DNA of 53,912 bases from Saprospiraceae bacterium (GTDB lineage: Bacteria; Bacteroidota; Bacteroidia; Chitinophagales; Saprospiraceae): contig JAHDIN010000015.1 of the NCBI GenBank assembly GCA_020630775.1, positions 12,607 to 66,518 of the forward strand. The letters run 5' to 3'. A program made the translations under genes and the position numbers. The first letter of the stretch is position 1. Each line of letters starts with the position of its first letter. Below are positions 51,250-53,912 of this stretch, in pieces. The notes beneath the pieces were generated by a model, which ran no database searches, was not told the DNA's origin, and was given only the letters and a program-made list of their open reading frames with translations.

Positions 51250-52570
51250 ACCCTACCCCATTCCTTCGATTAATAAAGAGATATTTAAAATTGCCGTCCC
51301 CAACATTGTGGCAAATATATCGATACCGTTATTAGGCATAGTTGACACTATGTTAATGGGGCGTATGGATGATCCCGCGTACATAGGTGCTATTGCCTTA
51401 GGAGGCATTATCTTCAATATACTTTATTGGGGTTTGGGATTCTTAAGACCAGGTACAACCGGTATCACCGCCCAAAATTTTGGTAATAATAATATCCAAG
51501 AATGCTTTCTCATACTTTACAGATCCGCATTTGTGGGTTTATCAATTGGCATTCTATTATGGCTTTTTAGAACGCCTATAGGTGATTTTGCATTTTCTTT
51601 TTTAAGTGGTTCTTCGAAAGTGGAGTCATTGGCTCTGGAGTATTACAGCATAAGAATATTAGCAGCTCCAGCAGTTATATCTGGATTTGCATTGAGAGGA
51701 TGGTTCTATGGAATGCAAGATGCGATCACTCCGATGATATTGACCATTTTTGTTAATCTAACAAATATCTTACTAAGTTATTACCTAGTCATTCATCTTG
51801 ATTGGTCCGTGCAGGGAGTAGCATGGGGAACAATGATTGCTCAATGGAGTGCTTTTTTACTTGGACTTGTTTTTTTATTATTTAAGCACAAAACACAACT
51901 CTTTAAATACCTTTCTAAAGCTATTTTTTATGCAAAAAGCTGGGGACGTTTTCTATTGATAAACAGAGACATGTTTATCCGCAATTTAGGTCTCATTTTG
52001 GTTTTTAGTTATTTCACAAACTACTCCTCATCTATCAGTGATGAATATCTAGCTATCAATCAAATTTTAATTCAGTTGTTTTACTTTATGTCTTATGCTG
52101 TAGATGGATTTGCGTATGCCTCTGAAAGTTTAGTTGGCAAATATATTGGACAAAAGGATATTTCTACTCTAAAGATTATCGTGAAGAAATGCTTGTATTA
52201 TGGTTTAGGTTTCGCAGCTGTTTTTAGCGTAGCCTATATTTTATTTGGGCAAACTATTTTTTCTTGGTTTTCGAATGATGCAGCCTTAATCAACATGTCA
52301 AGCGCTTATTTTATTTGGCTAGCCATAGTAGCTATATGTGGTGCATTGGCTTTTATTTGGGATGGTGTATACAGTGGCGCTACTGCAGCCAAGGAACTCC
52401 GAGACTCGATGTTGATATCAACAATTATATTTTTTGTAAGCTTCTATATTTTCAAGGCTGCTTACCCTTTGCATACTATTTGGATCGCCATGGCTGCATT
52501 TATGTTGAGTCGATCCTTGTTTCAGATTTTCTTTTATAAGTCCAGGATATTGATCAGGTTAGAGAGATAA
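51206..52570 (+). CDS. MATE-family efflux transporter (DinF-like)
   Basis: This 454-residue inner-membrane protein has about twelve hydrophobic segments and the family pattern IAVPNIVANISIPLLGIVDT, MLMGRMDDPAYIGAIALGG, GTTGITAQNFG, ending near RSLFQIFFYKSR. MATE proteins export cations, drugs or metabolites using Na+ or H+ gradients. The start ATG at 51206 lies inside the protease gene; no later in-frame ATG precedes the conserved start of the fold, so the 44-nt overlap is real and suggests translational coupling. Substrate unknown. Confidence 0.92.
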   Translation: MKITLENILTNFTSKPYPIPSINKEIFKIAVPNIVANISIPLLGIVDTMLMGRMDDPAYIGAIALGGIIFNILYWGLGFLRPGTTGITAQNFGNNNIQECFLILYRSAFVGLSIGILLWLFRTPIGDFAFSFLSGSSKVESLALEYYSIRILAAPAVISGFALRGWFYGMQDAITPMILTIFVNLTNILLSYYLVIHLDWSVQGVAWGTMIAQWSAFLLGLVFLLFKHKTQLFKYLSKAIFYAKSWGRFLLINRDMFIRNLGLILVFSYFTNYSSSISDEYLAINQILIQLFYFMSYAVDGFAYASESLVGKYIGQKDISTLKIIVKKCLYYGLGFAAVFSVAYILFGQTIFSWFSNDAALINMSSAYFIWLAIVAICGALAFIWDGVYSGATAAKELRDSMLISTIIFFVSFYIFKAAYPLHTIWIAMAAFMLSRSLFQIFFYKSRILIRLER

Positions 52571-52605
52571 CTACTTATTATCCACCTTCAATAACATTAC
52601 TAAAT

Positions 52606-52633
52606 AAAAAAAGCCACATTCTAGGAATGTAGC
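52606..52633 (-). terminator. Minus-strand terminator-like hairpin
   Basis: On the minus strand GCTACATTC pairs with GAATGTGGC (nine pairs including a wobble) around TAG-type loop, followed by seven T (52612-52606). It lies about 200 bp past the stop codon of the secreted-protein gene and may back up the hairpin at 52757-52783. Confidence 0.6.
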
Positions 52634-52751
52634 CTTGATTATTCAATTGGTATAAAATCAGATTGCTTAATTGATTATCCTGGAGTTTATTTAGGGCAAT
52701 TCAATCAGCTAAATTTATTTTCTTATTTGGAGCACTTTATCTTCTTTAAGA

Positions 52752-52806
52752 AAAAGAATGGCCTCAACTCGCCTGAAGCCATTGCTTGTATGTATGGTGA
52801 ATAAGA
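52752..52806. repeat. 55-bp direct repeat with hairpin, copy 1
   Basis: It matches 53858-53912 at 54 of 55 positions (difference at 52792). It contains AATGGC...GCCATT (52757-52762 and 52778-52783) with inner TCA/TGA pairing; on the minus strand the hairpin runs into a T-rich stretch, so it looks like a terminator of the gene at 52838-53824. Confidence 0.92.
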
Positions 52807-52837
52807 ATTATCTTATATTTTGAACTTTAATGTTGTT

Positions 52838-53824
52838 TTATCTAAATCCTAACTTCGTTTCTTCACTACAATAAGGCGGCACCATTTCTTCACAAGGGCT
52901 TCTTTCATCAGCTAAAGACGACCTTTTACTCTCTAATTTTTTATGTACTACTTGTTGATTTGGTTGTGCTAAATTACTAGCATCACAAGGCGAAATATTA
53001 AAAAGAGCATTTGTCCCTAGCTTAGATTCAAAAGAAGGATTCAACTCAATAAAGTCACCTGCTCTTACTTCAACAAAAGTATCTGCACCACTACCAGAAC
53101 TAATTTCTCCTGTCATTTTGATCCAATCTTCTGCTGCGAAAGTATATGCATCAATATCAGAATCATTTAATGGCAAAATGATTGTATCGATATCTGCACT
53201 AACAACATCACATTCTGGCTGAGATGATCCTAAATCAATGAGTTCGAAAGCATCTACCATAATCCAACATTGATCTGCATCATCGTTCGTTTCATTAGGT
53301 TGTACTGTTAGGTAGCTGGCATTTACTGGAGCAACAAAAGTACCAGTCACTTGAACAAATCCACCCGACAATGGTGTCTCCCCAGAAAAAACTACTGTAC
53401 CAAAATCATTATTCACTGCTGAAATTCCAATTTGAATCTCTCCTTCTGTACGTCCAAAAGCATTTAAGGGCTCCATATAAAAGCTAATTGAATATTCATT
53501 TCCAGTTATTATCATACCTGATATATCAAAAGAAAATCTATCTCGCACATTGTTTTGTCCATTATGAGCAATACCTAGTCTTGTAGTTCCATCTACTGCT
53601 GGACCACCGTAAGAAGAGCAATTATCTAATATGTCAATTTCCCCAGATCCGCCAAAGGAAAAAGAAGTCAGATTTGTATAGTGGCCATTAAAATCTGAAT
53701 CAACATTATTATAATCACAGCCACTAGTATTATGCCCCTCTAAGGAGCCATCAACTAGCAGGTTTTGTCCATGAATTGTAGATAACAGTAATGGAAAAAT
53801 TAAAAATGTGATCAAAGTTTTCAT
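52838..53824 (-). CDS. Secreted beta-sandwich protein (3-coathanger stack type)
   Basis: This 328-residue protein has a signal peptide (about 1-19, ending IHGQ), a beta-sandwich of galactose-binding or carbohydrate-binding type over about 20-195 (NLLVDGSLEGHN, GNEYSISFYMEPLNAFGRTE, SYLTVQPNETNDDADQCWIM), and a stretch near 255-282 (FVEVRAGDFIELNPSFESKL) resembling the 3-coathanger stack domain of Bacteroidota surface proteins. The last 45 residues are charged and end CSEETKLGFR; a typical T9SS type A domain is not evident. It is flanked by a 55-bp direct repeat, implying a tandem unit. Ligand unknown. Confidence 0.78.
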   Translation of the reverse strand: MKTLITFLIFPLLLSTIHGQNLLVDGSLEGHNTSGCDYNNVDSDFNGHYTNLTSFSFGGSGEIDILDNCSSYGGPAVDGTTRLGIAHNGQNNVRDRFSFDISGMIITGNEYSISFYMEPLNAFGRTEGEIQIGISAVNNDFGTVVFSGETPLSGGFVQVTGTFVAPVNASYLTVQPNETNDDADQCWIMVDAFELIDLGSSQPECDVVSADIDTIILPLNDSDIDAYTFAAEDWIKMTGEISSGSGADTFVEVRAGDFIELNPSFESKLGTNALFNISPCDASNLAQPNQQVVHKKLESKRSSLADERSPCEEMVPPYCSEETKLGFR

Positions 53825-53857
53825 TGTTTTTATTTATTGCTTTTTAATAATTGGTTC

Positions 53858-53912
53858 AAAAGAATGGCCTCAACTCGCCTGAAGCCATTGCTTGTATATA
53901 TGGTGAATAAGA
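53858..53912. repeat. 55-bp direct repeat with hairpin, copy 2 (window edge)
   Basis: It is the second copy of 52752-52806, 1106 bp away in the same orientation, and reaches the end of the window. It lies upstream of the start codon of the secreted-protein gene, where the terminator of a further upstream gene would be expected. Confidence 0.9.

Overview
The window is about 54 kb of AT-rich chromosome from a gliding-type member of the phylum Bacteroidota, most likely a Saprospiria-like lineage. The evidence is the many secreted proteins with C-terminal type IX secretion (T9SS) sorting domains, a 5473-residue surface protein made of SprB, DUF11 and SdrD-B-like repeats, short lipoprotein signal peptides, a TAnnTTTG-like -7 promoter box, and collagen-like proteins with the N-terminal FSYQG-type domain common in this group. 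The lineage is inferred from protein families only. I found no rRNA, tRNA, CRISPR array, transposase or prophage gene.

Layout. 1-8.1 kb (minus strand): a secretion and surface cassette that reads, in transcription order, lipoprotein, ECF sigma factor, membrane protein with anti-sigma-like position, short T9SS-sorted protein, then three tandem paralogous collagen-like proteins ending at a good terminator. 8.2-12.5 kb (plus): universal-stress-like protein, TruC-type pseudouridine synthase, DEAD-box helicase and a CPA1 Na+/H+ antiporter. 12.6-14.0 kb (minus): a 3'-5' exonuclease followed by a HigB/HigA-type toxin-antitoxin pair. 14.2-17.8 kb (plus): a coiled-coil membrane protein, then a VWA protein plus MoxR-like AAA ATPase pair. 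18.2-23 kb: TetR regulator divergent from a SulP anion transporter, a DUF1573 protein and a SEC-C protein.

23.0-39.5 kb is one giant gene (16.4 kb, about 30% of the window), whose centre is a 23-copy SprB array with a higher-order four-repeat period of about 915 bp. It is followed by lepA, a lipoprotein, a NUDIX-type regulator divergent from L-threonine aldolase with a palindrome between them, a P-loop protein, a HEPN-like/DUF1508 gene pair with an ATGA overlap, two peptidoglycan-binding-domain lipoproteins, a bifunctional-nuclease-family protein, a TPR protein, dapF, an HtrA-type protease overlapping a MATE transporter, and a secreted protein flanked by a 55-bp direct repeat that suggests a tandem array continuing past the window.

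The most unusual noncoding theme is a set of short-period word tracts (units of 6, 7, 8, 9/18 and 14 bp, each with a different word) that sit almost only in intergenic gaps. The most promising systems for follow-up are the sigma/anti-sigma/collagen cassette, the HEPN-DUF1508 pair, the exonuclease-HigBA cassette, and the homogenising SprB array in the giant surface protein.
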